Shown: positions 55,392-63,791, numbered from the stretch's first letter. The stretch is 64,000 nucleotides of DNA from Serratia quinivorans (GCF_946227985.1 NZ_CAMKGL010000004.1:248001-312000); one strand, 5' to 3'. Numbers and translations are program-made. The notes: a model not told the origin generated them from the letters alone.

Positions 55392-55468
55392 GCACCAACA
55401 CCCCATTCTGGATCATGCTGGCCCGTGAAGGTGAGGAATGCACCAAAACTTACATTCTGGTGCATTGA
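55388..55468 (+). pseudogene. Truncated 5' copy of the phage gene at 56074
   Basis: 26 codons. PFWIMLAREGEE matches PFWILLAREGET at the start of the intact gene, and 30 of 33 bases agree across that part; after about 17 codons the match stops and the frame ends. Together with the intact copy it brackets the reverse-strand cargo gene at 55474. It keeps the original ATGA overlap with cox, so it marks the ancestral site of that gene. Confidence 0.8.
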
Positions 55469-55473
55469 GAATT

Positions 55474-55980
55474 TTAGACCTCCCAAAAACCTCCACGAGG
55501 TGCTTGAAGTTCAATCTTGGAGCCACAGCGATGACATGCAAGCCATACAAAATCACCTTGCGTCTCAGTTTGAAGAATGGACTTGAAATTATTGCTCGCG
55601 CAGCTTGTGCAGATGTAATGAGGCGGTGCCAGAGAGTTCATAGATTCTTTTGGCGCATGTACAAACTTTCCAGGAATTATTTCGTGAAGTTCGTATTTTT
55701 CAATCTCAGTATTGGCTTTCTCAACCTCGCGGAGTTTTTCTGTGAGAGAGCGTACTTCGTTAGACTCAAGTGAAAGCTTGGACTGGAGGCCCTGAATCAT
55801 GTCTTGCGCTGAAATAAGGTTATCCCTGAGGGATATTAGTCGGTCGGTTATATTTTCAAGCTCGCCAGAGGCATTTTTGTCGCCTTTAAAAGTCGAGCGC
55901 AGAGTCTTGACTGCATCGAAAATTGATTTTGTTGCGTCAGCTGACTGCTTAACCAACGCAAGGGCGCTTATTGGGTCCAT
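55474..55980 (-). CDS. Cargo gene 1: coiled-coil protein with C-terminal zinc ribbon
   Basis: 168 residues. Residues 37-100 are a strongly heptad-patterned coiled coil; the C-terminus has two CxxC pairs (C124-C127, C149-C152) like a zinc ribbon. No membrane segment, no enzyme motif recognised. It is on the strand opposite to the phage early operon, AT-richer than neighbours, has its own ribosome site (AGGAAATC) and is flanked by a duplicated phage segment: all typical of a moron. Lysogenic conversion or anti-phage function is possible but not shown. Confidence 0.75.
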   Translation of the reverse strand: MDPISALALVKQSADATKSIFDAVKTLRSTFKGDKNASGELENITDRLISLRDNLISAQDMIQGLQSKLSLESNEVRSLTEKLREVEKANTEIEKYELHEIIPGKFVHAPKESMNSLAPPHYICTSCASNNFKSILQTETQGDFVWLACHRCGSKIELQAPRGGFWEV

Positions 55981-56073
55981 GAAGATTTCCTATTCTGGTT
56001 GTGTGAGAACTCCAGAATACCATGCGCCGGACATGGCTAAAAACCGGCACTCATTGACAAGAGGTTACCAAAA

Positions 56074-56493
56074 ATGAACAGCACTCCATTCTGGATCCTA
56101 CTGGCCCGTGAAGGTGAAACCACCGACGCTCGCCATATCAGCGCTGAAACGCTGATCGCACTGGCGGAAAGCTATTCCCCTAGTTTTCACTGCGCACCAG
56201 TTCGCAAAGGCTACTTTCATCGCATACCGGTGCATAACATCGGGGAAATCATCGGTGCAAAAACGGAAATTAACGACGACACCGTTTGCTTATATGTGCT
56301 GATTCAGCCAAACGAAAAATGGTTTAGCGCCCTTACTGAACTCGAACTGGAAGCCGTTCCGGTATACCCAGCCATGGAATACATGCCGTGCATGGCCGCT
56401 ATCGGTGCGCCATACATTAAAGGAATGGCATTAACGACAGAGCCAGTGATTAAAAACCTTGAGCCACTGAATAGACACATGGTGAAAGCATGA
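56074..56493 (+). CDS. Phage protein of unknown function, intact copy
   Basis: 139 residues. PFWILLAREGETTDARHISAETLIALAESYSP at the N-terminus (partly quoted: LAREGETTDARHIS) resembles, faintly, the N-terminal part of P2-type gpO scaffold/protease proteins, but position in the early operon and short length argue against that role. No domain is otherwise recognised. Translationally coupled to the next gene (ATGA). A truncated 5' copy lies at 55388. Confidence 0.6.
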   Translation: MNSTPFWILLAREGETTDARHISAETLIALAESYSPSFHCAPVRKGYFHRIPVHNIGEIIGAKTEINDDTVCLYVLIQPNEKWFSALTELELEAVPVYPAMEYMPCMAAIGAPYIKGMALTTEPVIKNLEPLNRHMVKA

Positions 56494-56714
56494 ATCGTAT
56501 TTTTAAAGATTTATTAAACCTACTTTTAGAGCGCTACAACTTTACTATTAGTAGCGGCTTCGTAAGTGAAATAAGTGCGCGCCGCACACTGGTTTTCGGT
56601 ATGAAAAATGCCGTAGAGCTTGCTTATAACTGTGAGGACATTGGATCAGCCAAGGTATTGCAAGACCATTTAAGAATGCTTCGGGAGCAAGATGTAATCC
56701 CGAAGCCGGTATAA
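56490..56714 (+). CDS. Small phage early protein
   Basis: 74 residues, overlapping the previous gene by ATGA. Amphipathic helices, no recognised domain. AT-rich. Typical of the short genes between cox and A in P2-like phages. Confidence 0.6.
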   Translation: MNRIFKDLLNLLLERYNFTISSGFVSEISARRTLVFGMKNAVELAYNCEDIGSAKVLQDHLRMLREQDVIPKPV

Positions 56715-56726
56715 GTGGTGAATTTA

Positions 56727-57179
56727 TTATGAGTGATGGACCATTGCCATGTGATAAGAGATGGTTGCTCCCGCTGTTAACATTGTTGATGTCAAACCAC
56801 TAAGCGAGTTCTTTACACCACCCATTATTCCAGACTTGGATAATTTAAGTAATGAGTCGCCGAATGTATCTGACAGTGCTTTAGGTCGAATTTTTAGCAG
56901 TTCAACACCTCGCACCGTTAAAACAGCATCAGCAAAACCAGAATAAGGGCGAGGTTCGGCAGAAATATATCCAGCATCAATCAGCCATTTTATGGAGTAG
57001 TAGCATATATCGCGTTTTTTCTCTGCTTCTTCAAAGTCGGCAGAGCCAATTTTCAAGCATTTAAGTTCCAACAGTTTTTCAAGTGAAATGCTTCTCTCAA
57101 CAGGAAAGTTTTCATAAAGAAAAGCAAAAGTTTTACCAACTGTTTCATTAAATAATTCAAGATTGGGAGGTGTACTCAT
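56727..57179 (-). CDS. Cargo gene 2: winged-helix-like protein with C-terminal hydrophobic tail
   Basis: 150 residues. Residues about 10-95 look like a winged helix (CYYSIKWLIDAGYISAEPRP, then AVLTVRGVELLKIRP, the 'wing' and last helix). Residues 117-147 are Gly/Ser/Thr/Met-rich and hydrophobic, perhaps a membrane or pore-forming segment. Reverse strand inside a rightward operon, clearly AT-rich, own start. Its ATG shares two bases with the ATG of the next forward gene, whose ribosome site lies in its coding sequence. A moron or defence gene is a fair hypothesis. Confidence 0.72.
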   Translation of the reverse strand: MSTPPNLELFNETVGKTFAFLYENFPVERSISLEKLLELKCLKIGSADFEEAEKKRDICYYSIKWLIDAGYISAEPRPYSGFADAVLTVRGVELLKIRPKALSDTFGDSLLKLSKSGIMGGVKNSLSGLTSTMLTAGATISYHMAMVHHS

Positions 57180-57408
57180 GAATAAAGAATCCTTAACCGA
57201 GGGTGATATTTATCAGAAAAAATACGGTGAAGCACACGACGAGTGCGCTCGCTTAATCCGCTATCAACTTGATGTGGTTATAGACGCACAGCGCGCACGC
57301 CAGGCATGGGAAGAATTACTACCCACCATCAACTTAGATGTGCTTGCTCACGTGCTATCTGACCAGCTCAACGGCGTTGGGCGCGCCGCGCTTAAATACT
57401 CGAAGTAA
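57178..57408 (+). CDS. Small phage early protein
   Basis: 76 residues, starting at the ATG after GGGAGG (seven bases). Helical, charged, AHDECARLIRYQLDVVIDAQRARQAWEELLP. No family named with confidence. Start codon overlaps the divergent start of cargo gene 2. Confidence 0.6.
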   Translation: MNKESLTEGDIYQKKYGEAHDECARLIRYQLDVVIDAQRARQAWEELLPTINLDVLAHVLSDQLNGVGRAALKYSK

Positions 57409-57448
57409 TTGCATATTCATGACTCCTCTTTGTTAGTGGGAAATCGTT

Positions 57449-57480
57449 ACGCCGCTCACTTCTTTGCGGGAAGGCGGCGT
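57449..57480 (+). ncRNA. Hairpin element in phage early leader
   Basis: ACGCCGC(tca)CTTC-tttgcgg-GAAG-GCGGCGT: 11 pairs in two stacked stems with a 3-nt bulge. Part of the 218-bp gap before the next gene. Confidence 0.5.
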
Positions 57481-57532
57481 AGCGAACATACCAACATGTG
57501 CGCCGGTCACACAACAAAAACCAGCACTCATC

Positions 57533-57592
57533 TGAAAGCGCAGCCCCCACCTTTAACCGGTGGGATTGGCGTCCAAAGGGGATGCGCTTTCA
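57533..57592 (+). ncRNA. Three-way-junction RNA candidate
   Basis: Outer stem TGAAAGCGCA/TGCGCTTTCA (10 perfect pairs) encloses hairpins CCCACC-TTTAACC-GGTGGG and TTGG-CGT-CCAA. It ends 34 bp before the next gene, so it could be a cis-acting leader or a small RNA. Confidence 0.55.
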
Positions 57593-57626
57593 AATGGGCA
57601 ATAGTCGGCATAGCGAGGTAGCAATA

Positions 57627-57950
57627 ATGCAAAATTCAGCCAGCACCGGAAACCTGACCGCCGAGCAGATCGCCCGCGGTTTGTCCCATGCAGCCAAATT
57701 AAAGCGCCTCGTGACCAATGCCAGGGTAGAAAAGAATTTAGTGCGCGAGTTTTTCGACAATCTACGCATTAGCCGTTACCGCTCGGTGATCTATTTCTGG
57801 GCACGTATTGGCACAGAACGCCACCGCCTGCATTTTGATGAATTAACAGAACGCGAGCGCATCGCCATTATTAACGCCATGCTGGAAATGCGCGAATTGG
57901 TGCATGAGTTCCCCAAAGACATATTGCACGACGATGCGAAGTTAATTTAA
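57627..57950 (+). CDS. DUF5347-like phage protein
   Basis: 107 residues from the ATG at 57627 (GAGG nine bases upstream). IARGLSHAAKLKR and RHRLHFDELTERERIAIINAM with HEFPKDI fit the DUF5347 pattern of enterobacterial P2-like early regions. Function unknown. An upstream in-frame start at 57498 would place the RNA structure inside the coding sequence and is rejected. Confidence 0.65.
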   Translation: MQNSASTGNLTAEQIARGLSHAAKLKRLVTNARVEKNLVREFFDNLRISRYRSVIYFWARIGTERHRLHFDELTERERIAIINAMLEMRELVHEFPKDILHDDAKLI

Positions 57951-58023
57951 CCGGAAATATTAGCAATGACATTTAGGCGCTTAACCGCGCCGGGACTCCC
58001 ATTACCTAAATAAAGGAAAAACG

Positions 58024-58599
58024 ATGCGACACATTATGCTTGATCTGGAAACCATGGATAAAACCCCCACCGCCGCCATTGTGGCGATCGGTGCCGTAGC
58101 ATTTGATTTCGATACAGGTACGCTCGGCAAGCGGTTCTACCAGCGCGTTGACCTCGAAAGCAGCCAACAATGCGGCGGCACCATCGGCGCTGACACAGTG
58201 AAGTGGTGGTTACGCCAAAGCGCCGAAGCCCGTAGCGAAATTGCCACCGATAACGCCGTACATATTCGCCAGGCTTTGGGTGAGATGGGGTGTTTTATTC
58301 TGCGTAACAGCCCGCATCCTGATGCTTTCATATGGGCCAAGGGCACCGATTTTGATATTCCGATCATCACCTCAGCTATGGACCGCATCGACCTGATGCC
58401 TACATGGAAGTTCTGGAATACTCGCGATGTTAGGACCTTCGAGCACGCAGCCAGAGATGCCGGTATGGATCTGCGCACCGCCGTGCCGTTCGACGGCGAG
58501 AAGCACAACGCGTTGCACGACGCCATTCACCAGGCCAAGACCGTCATTCACATCTGGCAGCAACTCATGGCACCACACCGCCAGAGTCAGCAGCCATGA
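58024..58599 (+). CDS. DEDD-family 3'-5' exonuclease
   Basis: 191 residues. Metal-binding acidic residues D7 and E9 (MLDLET), D111 (GTDFDIP) and the ExoIII-type H161-D166 (HNALHDA). This is the phage exodeoxyribonuclease VIII/Rv2179c-like group acting on single-stranded ends of DNA or RNA. Its stop overlaps the next start (ATGA). Confidence 0.85.
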   Translation: MRHIMLDLETMDKTPTAAIVAIGAVAFDFDTGTLGKRFYQRVDLESSQQCGGTIGADTVKWWLRQSAEARSEIATDNAVHIRQALGEMGCFILRNSPHPDAFIWAKGTDFDIPIITSAMDRIDLMPTWKFWNTRDVRTFEHAARDAGMDLRTAVPFDGEKHNALHDAIHQAKTVIHIWQQLMAPHRQSQQP

Positions 58600-58820
58600 G
58601 AGCCCGCCTGTCTGGCCCACAGGCTGATCGGCGCATTTATGCGAAGGCCGCAGCGCTGCTCTCACGCTTTGATCGTGGCGAAAAGGTTTACACCAAAACC
58701 AAACGTTTTGCCTATCTGGAAATCCGTGTCACCGCGTGGTGGCGATTATTAAGAAAAAACTGCGGCGTAAGTTGGAAATTAATGACGCACGCAGCCTTTG
58801 ATAACGAGGTGAGTAAATAA
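58596..58820 (+). CDS. Small basic phage protein
   Basis: 74 residues, pI high. FAYLEIRVTAWWRLLRKNCGVSWKLMTHAAFDNEV is a pattern I have seen in P2-like early small proteins, but without an assigned function. Coupled to the exonuclease (ATGA) and to the next gene (TAATG). Confidence 0.6.
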   Translation: MRARLSGPQADRRIYAKAAALLSRFDRGEKVYTKTKRFAYLEIRVTAWWRLLRKNCGVSWKLMTHAAFDNEVSK

Positions 58821-59023
58821 TGGATGTCTTCATTCTTTTGGCGTTATTCGCCGCTCAACTGTTTGTCCTTATCCGGAGTGATTGGGTTTACCGGCAACGC
58901 TGCATCGTTATTGATTGTTACGGGCCGCTCTATTACGAGCTGTTGCCGTCCTATTCCGTCATGTTCTGGAAGTGCTGGATCTGGGATGTGAATAAATTCT
59001 TATCAACAGGAAAAACAAAATGA
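58820..59023 (+). CDS. Small phage membrane protein
   Basis: 67 residues, N-terminal hydrophobic helix (about 3-20) and aromatic-rich second half (YYELLPSYSVMFWKCWIWD). Start codon shares an A with the preceding TAA. No known family. Confidence 0.55.
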   Translation: MDVFILLALFAAQLFVLIRSDWVYRQRCIVIDCYGPLYYELLPSYSVMFWKCWIWDVNKFLSTGKTK

Positions 59024-59229
59024 ATAAAGAAACGAAAAAAGGCGGACTGGGTTTTCTGTCCATTCTGGCGCTTATTTTTATCACCCTAAAATTGATGGGG
59101 TACATCACCTGGTCGTGGTGGTGGGTCACGGCGCCATTGTGGGGACTTCCAGCAGTAATCATTATCGCTTTAGCGATCATGTTTATGTTTGTTGGCGCAG
59201 CAGTCTGCTGGGAGAAACGTAACAGATGA
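59020..59229 (+). CDS. Transmembrane Fragile-X-F-like phage protein
   Basis: 69 residues with two membrane helices; GGLGFLSILALIFITLKL and WSWWWVTAPLWG are the family signature. Common in tailed phages of enterics; function unknown. Coupled to neighbours on both sides by ATGA overlaps. Confidence 0.7.
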   Translation: MNKETKKGGLGFLSILALIFITLKLMGYITWSWWWVTAPLWGLPAVIIIALAIMFMFVGAAVCWEKRNR

Positions 59230-60035
59230 TCCGCTCCCTGCTCAAATGGGCGGGCAGCAAAGCCCGCATCATGGATGCCCTGCGCCAGCACCTGCCAGAT
59301 GGCAACCGCCTGATCGAGCCGTTCGCCGGCTCCGCATCGGTATTCCTCAACACCGATTACAACAGCTGCCTGCTGGCAGACATCAATCCGGATTTAATCG
59401 GTCTGTTTAATGTCGCGTCAAACGCACCGGACGACCTAATAGATTGCGCCAAACTATTCTTCAGGTTCGACAACAACGAGGCGCGATTCCGGGTTATCCG
59501 CGACAGCTTCAACAGCTGCGAAGATACCTTTTGCCGCGCAGTGATGTTCCTGTATCTGAACCGCCATTGTTACAACGGCCTGTGCCGTTACAACCTTAAC
59601 GGTGAGTTCAATGTCCCTTATGGCAAATACAAAGCGCCTTATTTCCCAGAAGAAGAGATCCGCCAGTTCGCCGAGAAGGCCAGGAACGCCGTATTCCTCT
59701 GCCTGGATTTTGAGGAAACCATCGAGATGGCCGGCACCGGCGACGTGATTTATTGCGATCCGCCGTACATCCCTGCATCCAGCACCGCCAATTTCACCAA
59801 ATACCACACTGCCGGTTTCACCCCTGAAGACCACAGCCGAATGATCGCCGCACTGCACGCCGCAGTCGCACGCGGTAGCCAGGTCGTCGTCTCCAATGCC
59901 GCCATTGCCGCCAATATCTACAAATACAGCGGTTTCACCGTTCACCACATCACCGCACCACGCTCAGTGAGCTGCAAAGGCAACAAGCGGCAGGCTGCGG
60001 GCGAAATCATCGCAACCCTGGGAGTTTCCGCATGA
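59226..60035 (+). CDS. Phage DNA adenine methyltransferase (Dam-like)
   Basis: 269 residues. SAM-binding KWAGSK (7-12, the FxGxG-equivalent region of class D12), EPFAGSASV, and catalytic DPPY at 178-181. Would methylate N6 of adenine, probably in GATC, protecting phage DNA or modulating replication. Second methylase-like gene of the region starts at 63888. Its stop overlaps the following frame. Confidence 0.9.
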   Translation: MIRSLLKWAGSKARIMDALRQHLPDGNRLIEPFAGSASVFLNTDYNSCLLADINPDLIGLFNVASNAPDDLIDCAKLFFRFDNNEARFRVIRDSFNSCEDTFCRAVMFLYLNRHCYNGLCRYNLNGEFNVPYGKYKAPYFPEEEIRQFAEKARNAVFLCLDFEETIEMAGTGDVIYCDPPYIPASSTANFTKYHTAGFTPEDHSRMIAALHAAVARGSQVVVSNAAIAANIYKYSGFTVHHITAPRSVSCKGNKRQAAGEIIATLGVSA

Positions 60036-60100
60036 ATCACTTCCGCACGCTGTGCACACACAAAAATCGCTTGCCTTGCAAAATCACCGGGCGTTATAGT

Positions 60101-60349
60101 TCCGCCGCAGCGGCAAAATCCGCTGCCGGGTGTGGAAGCCCGGAACTCCTTACTGCGCACAACCGCGCCTATGCGGTTTTTTTGTGTGCGATGCGCTGCT
60201 ACACCCAGTTTATGGTGGGGCGTGCAGGGCAGCCGCAAGGCTGGCCGGGTTCAGTAGGGACCGGTACTTCCACCCCTGTACGTCTCACCACCCATAAGTG
60301 TGGAAGCTTCGGTGGTGAGTTAACCAAACTCCCTACTGAGGTTGCCACC
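60101..60349 (+). ncRNA. Structured leader before the Icd-like gene (P4 CI-RNA/Ash-like region)
   Basis: Hairpin GCAGCGG-CAAAAT-CCGCTGC (60107-60126), then nested stems TCAGTAGGGA/TCCCTACTGA (60251-60260 with 60330-60339) around CTCACCACC/GGTGGTGAG (60284-60292 with 60311-60319). The frame is open throughout and its conceptual product contains MVGRAGQPQGWPGSV, the signature of the phage 'Ash' family, so either a short protein or an RNA regulator, or both, is encoded. Confidence 0.55.
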
Positions 60350-60613
60350 ATGGCCACTACCCCTACCAAGACTCACCAAAAAAAACCGCAAGCCCAATTA
60401 AGTGTCGATTGCTATCGCAAACTGCACCGCTCAAACCAACTGTCTCATTTCGTTTTTATTGATCTCAAATCTGGCAATCCATCCCCACTTCTGAAGTTCT
60501 ATTCCCCCTATCTTTTTAGCTACATCAACGACGACCTCAACGACATCAGTGAAGAACTCAACGCCGCCGGTCTGTTCGATCACCTCCTACAGCAAGTGGG
60601 AGGCGAGCAATGA
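60350..60613 (+). CDS. Icd-like host cell-division inhibitor family protein
   Basis: 87 residues. The N-terminal MATTPTKTHQ is the typical start of phage Icd-like proteins. GAGG lies eight bases before the ATG at 60350. The frame is open back to 60032 (overlapping the methylase stop by ATGA), giving a possible 193-residue fusion with the Ash-like part; the short form is preferred because the intervening RNA is highly structured. Function in division arrest is only inferred from the family name. Confidence 0.6.
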   Translation: MATTPTKTHQKKPQAQLSVDCYRKLHRSNQLSHFVFIDLKSGNPSPLLKFYSPYLFSYINDDLNDISEELNAAGLFDHLLQQVGGEQ

Positions 60614-61017
60614 GCACCCCGCACGATTTTTTACGCTGGACTCACCAGCAGGCACCACACCTGCGCCGGGAACTCACCGATCTCTACGGCACCTGGTTGC
60701 AATCGCTGGACGATGCCGCCGAATGTTGCTCGCCAGAAGGCGAGTACACGGTCGACAGCTATTACACCATCGTACGCGAGTCCCACCGCTTCTCGCTGTA
60801 TACCGCCGATGCGCCGCATCCATTGACCAAGTTGCGCCGGGCGATGCTGGCCGCTTACAGCAATCCCGCTCACCTGATTGCCGACCTGATAGCGCACAGC
60901 GTGCGCCGCACCGGCACCGTCTCCCTTAATGCCTACCTGAGCGAGTCTGAACGCCTGACCACGCAGTGCCAGGCGGTATTTCAGGACATGATGCAATGGC
61001 GTCCAGCGCGGCGGTAA
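60610..61017 (+). CDS. Phage early protein of unknown function
   Basis: 135 residues, soluble, helical. No known motif. Overlaps the Icd-like gene by ATGA and ends five bases before gene A. Its position is that of the small gene preceding A in P2-like phages. Confidence 0.65.
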   Translation: MSTPHDFLRWTHQQAPHLRRELTDLYGTWLQSLDDAAECCSPEGEYTVDSYYTIVRESHRFSLYTADAPHPLTKLRRAMLAAYSNPAHLIADLIAHSVRRTGTVSLNAYLSESERLTTQCQAVFQDMMQWRPARR

Positions 61018-61021
61018 CTCG

Positions 61022-63760
61022 ATGACAACACAAACAAACCGCAACAACCGGGGGCGAATTGCCCCCTCACCGCCAGCGAATTTCCCCGGAAAACCGCTGG
61101 ATACCCGCGCGTACATTTATCACTGGAATGCACCGCAATCAGCCATTGATCCGGCGCTCTTTGGCACGGAGCGCCCGGTTGAAACGCCGTTGTCCTACTG
61201 GATAGCGGAGGCTCTGGGGCAGGAGAAAGCACGAGAAGCGCGGCGGCAAGCAGAATATCGCGCCAGCCTTAGCCAACTGGATCGGCGCAGATTGGCGTTG
61301 CGCGATCAGTTGTTGCGTGACTACGCAGACCGGGAAGGCGAGCGCGACGCGCAAATTGAAGCCAACCGAGAGAAGCGACAGGTTTTTGCCGACGATCGCG
61401 ACGCTGAGATTACCGCCGCATTGTTTGCGCTGCCGCGGCACGTTAAGCAACCTCTGTTGGCTCGCCTGAACGCCTACCGCAGGCAGCAGGCGCGCACGAT
61501 TGCCGAGGGGGGCAAGCAGCGCCCGGCCCGCAAATTCCTGCGTGGCACCATAAAGCGCGTCATCCCGCGACTTGAGCAGATCAATAGCCGTCATCAGACA
61601 ATAGCCTATCGCTACATCGCCGGACGCGAACGCCTGGACGAGCTGCTGCGCCTGCCGGAGCTGAGCAAGCGTGAGGTGCAGTTACTCGCCACCCTCACCG
61701 CCGGCGCCATGGAAAGCCTGTTCAGCCAGGAATGCGAGAAGCACCTAACCAGCGAAGCAACACCGCAGGATATTTTGCGCGTCTACACCACTGTCGCCCA
61801 TGAAACGCTACGCCTCAACATCACTCCGCCATGCTGGGCCGCACTGGATGTCAGTCGCCGCCAGCGTGGCGAAACGCCTTACCATCTGTTGCCGGGCGCA
61901 CTAGCCCGCCTGTGCTGTGCCACCTGGTGGCAACGCAAGCTGTGGCGCTACCGTTGCGAGTGGCGCGAGGAGCAACTGCGCGCCGCATGTTTGGTTAGCC
62001 GCACAACATCCGCCTACGTCAGCCAGGACTCACTGGTACACCACCGGGAACAGCGCCGCCGCACGCGCGAGTTTCTGAAAGCCTATGAGCTAGTCAACGA
62101 TGACGGGTTCAGCATCGATATGGAAACCATATATTTCGCGGGCAACAGCAATCCGAAGCACCGCCGCGTTGAGATGATGATCACTGTCAAAGGGATGCAG
62201 GAGATCGCCGAAACTCGCAGCGACAATGCCTTTTGGTTCACGATCACCTGCCCGTCGAAGTATCACACCACCCTAATAAACAGCGGTTCACCTAACCCCA
62301 AGTGGGCCGCCCGCACCGTTCGCGATAGCAGCGATTACCTGGTGAACCTGTTCGCCGGCGTGCGCAAAAAACTTAACCGCAAGGGGCTGCGCTGGTATGG
62401 CGTGCGCGTTGCCGAGCCGCATCACGATGGCACGGTACACTGGCACGTCATGGTGTTCTGCCGCCCGGAAGACCAGGACGCCATCACTGATATTCTGCGC
62501 GAGTTTGCCATCCGCGAGGACCGCGCCGAGCTGGGTGATGACATCACACCACGCTTTAAGGTCGAGCAAATCACCAAGGAGAAAGGCTCGCCATTGAGCT
62601 ACATCGCCGCCTATATCGGTAAGAACATCGATGGCAGCAAACTGACCAAGCCAGACCCAAAAACGGGCGAGCCACCCGTTGATCACGAGAGCGGTAAAAG
62701 CATGGCGGACACCGTAGAGCACGCCATCGCCTGGGCATCCCTCCATCGTGTGCGCCAGTTCCAGTTTTTCGGCATCCCATCACGTCAGACCTACCGCGAA
62801 CTGCGTCGGTTGGCCGGACAGCTCAGCCGCCAGGGCAAGGACGGCAAAAAGCAACAACGCCTCATGGATAAAGCCATGGATGACGTGATGTCGGCGGCCG
62901 ATGCTGGCTGCATTGCAACGTACATCCTGAAGCAAGGTGGGATCCTCCAGCCACGCAAAGAGCACGTCGTCCGTACCGCCTACGCCGAAGCGGACAAGCC
63001 CAACGACTACGGCGAGCACGGCACGCAGATCTTTGGTATCTGGTCGCCCCAACTCGGAGCTGAATCACGCATTTGCACCCACGTTGATAACTGGCAGCGC
63101 ATCAGAAAAGCCGTAAAACCGGCCGGCGAAGCCGATCGTCAAGGGGTTGACGTTGACCCTCAGGGCGGCCCCGCCGTCCCTTGGACCCGTGGCAATAACT
63201 GTCCCATTGAGCAAAAAACAAGCGAAGCAGGGGCGGGTAGCGCCACGGATAAAGAGCCGGAGAACCTCAATTTTGAGCAACTCACCCGGCACCAGCGGCG
63301 TGTATTGCTCAACAGGATCCGCAATGCGACACCACCGGACAAAAAGGAGGGGGAAACGGGGATGACACGACAATCGCCACCTGTGAGCGAAAGCACACCG
63401 GAAGACGCCATCAACGCTGCACTGCGCGATCTCGGCCTAACACCGGAGCCGCAGCAGGTTATCAGCCTGCTGGCCGGCGACACCGTGGACTGCGGCGACG
63501 GCTACGCCTTCCGCCTGGCCGGCAATCGTCTACTGGAAGTGCCAGCACCAATGACCAGGGAAGACGACGACGAAACACCGCCACCGAGCTACCGCACCGG
63601 CGATGTTGCACAGCTTGCCGCCGCGCTCGGCATCCGGCTGGAACCGTGGGAAATCAGCGCACTGCTGCGCGGCGCCACGCTGGACATTGGCGGTGGCGAA
63701 GCCATCAGGCTGCGCGGCGATCGCCTCGAACCGATCAGGCGCACCGTTACACCGTTTTAA
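61022..63760 (+). CDS. A: P2 gpA-like rolling-circle replication initiator
   Basis: 912 residues (P2 A is 761). HUH motif H473-W-H475 (DGTVHWHVMVFC) and the two catalytic tyrosines Y527 and Y531 in SYIAAYIGKNIDG, exactly the P2 A arrangement. Gp A nicks the phage origin, which in P2 lies inside the A gene, and acts in cis. The C-terminal about 120 residues (after GGPAVPWTRGN) include two similar segments, DAINAALRDLGLTPEPQQVISLLAGDTVDCGDGY and the later GIRLEPWEISALLRGATLDIGGGE, i.e. an internal duplication that explains the extra length. Confidence 0.92.
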   Translation: MTTQTNRNNRGRIAPSPPANFPGKPLDTRAYIYHWNAPQSAIDPALFGTERPVETPLSYWIAEALGQEKAREARRQAEYRASLSQLDRRRLALRDQLLRDYADREGERDAQIEANREKRQVFADDRDAEITAALFALPRHVKQPLLARLNAYRRQQARTIAEGGKQRPARKFLRGTIKRVIPRLEQINSRHQTIAYRYIAGRERLDELLRLPELSKREVQLLATLTAGAMESLFSQECEKHLTSEATPQDILRVYTTVAHETLRLNITPPCWAALDVSRRQRGETPYHLLPGALARLCCATWWQRKLWRYRCEWREEQLRAACLVSRTTSAYVSQDSLVHHREQRRRTREFLKAYELVNDDGFSIDMETIYFAGNSNPKHRRVEMMITVKGMQEIAETRSDNAFWFTITCPSKYHTTLINSGSPNPKWAARTVRDSSDYLVNLFAGVRKKLNRKGLRWYGVRVAEPHHDGTVHWHVMVFCRPEDQDAITDILREFAIREDRAELGDDITPRFKVEQITKEKGSPLSYIAAYIGKNIDGSKLTKPDPKTGEPPVDHESGKSMADTVEHAIAWASLHRVRQFQFFGIPSRQTYRELRRLAGQLSRQGKDGKKQQRLMDKAMDDVMSAADAGCIATYILKQGGILQPRKEHVVRTAYAEADKPNDYGEHGTQIFGIWSPQLGAESRICTHVDNWQRIRKAVKPAGEADRQGVDVDPQGGPAVPWTRGNNCPIEQKTSEAGAGSATDKEPENLNFEQLTRHQRRVLLNRIRNATPPDKKEGETGMTRQSPPVSESTPEDAINAALRDLGLTPEPQQVISLLAGDTVDCGDGYAFRLAGNRLLEVPAPMTREDDDETPPPSYRTGDVAQLAAALGIRLEPWEISALLRGATLDIGGGEAIRLRGDRLEPIRRTVTPF

Positions 63761-63791
63761 CCCGATACATCTGTGTTGGCCACACCGGCAA

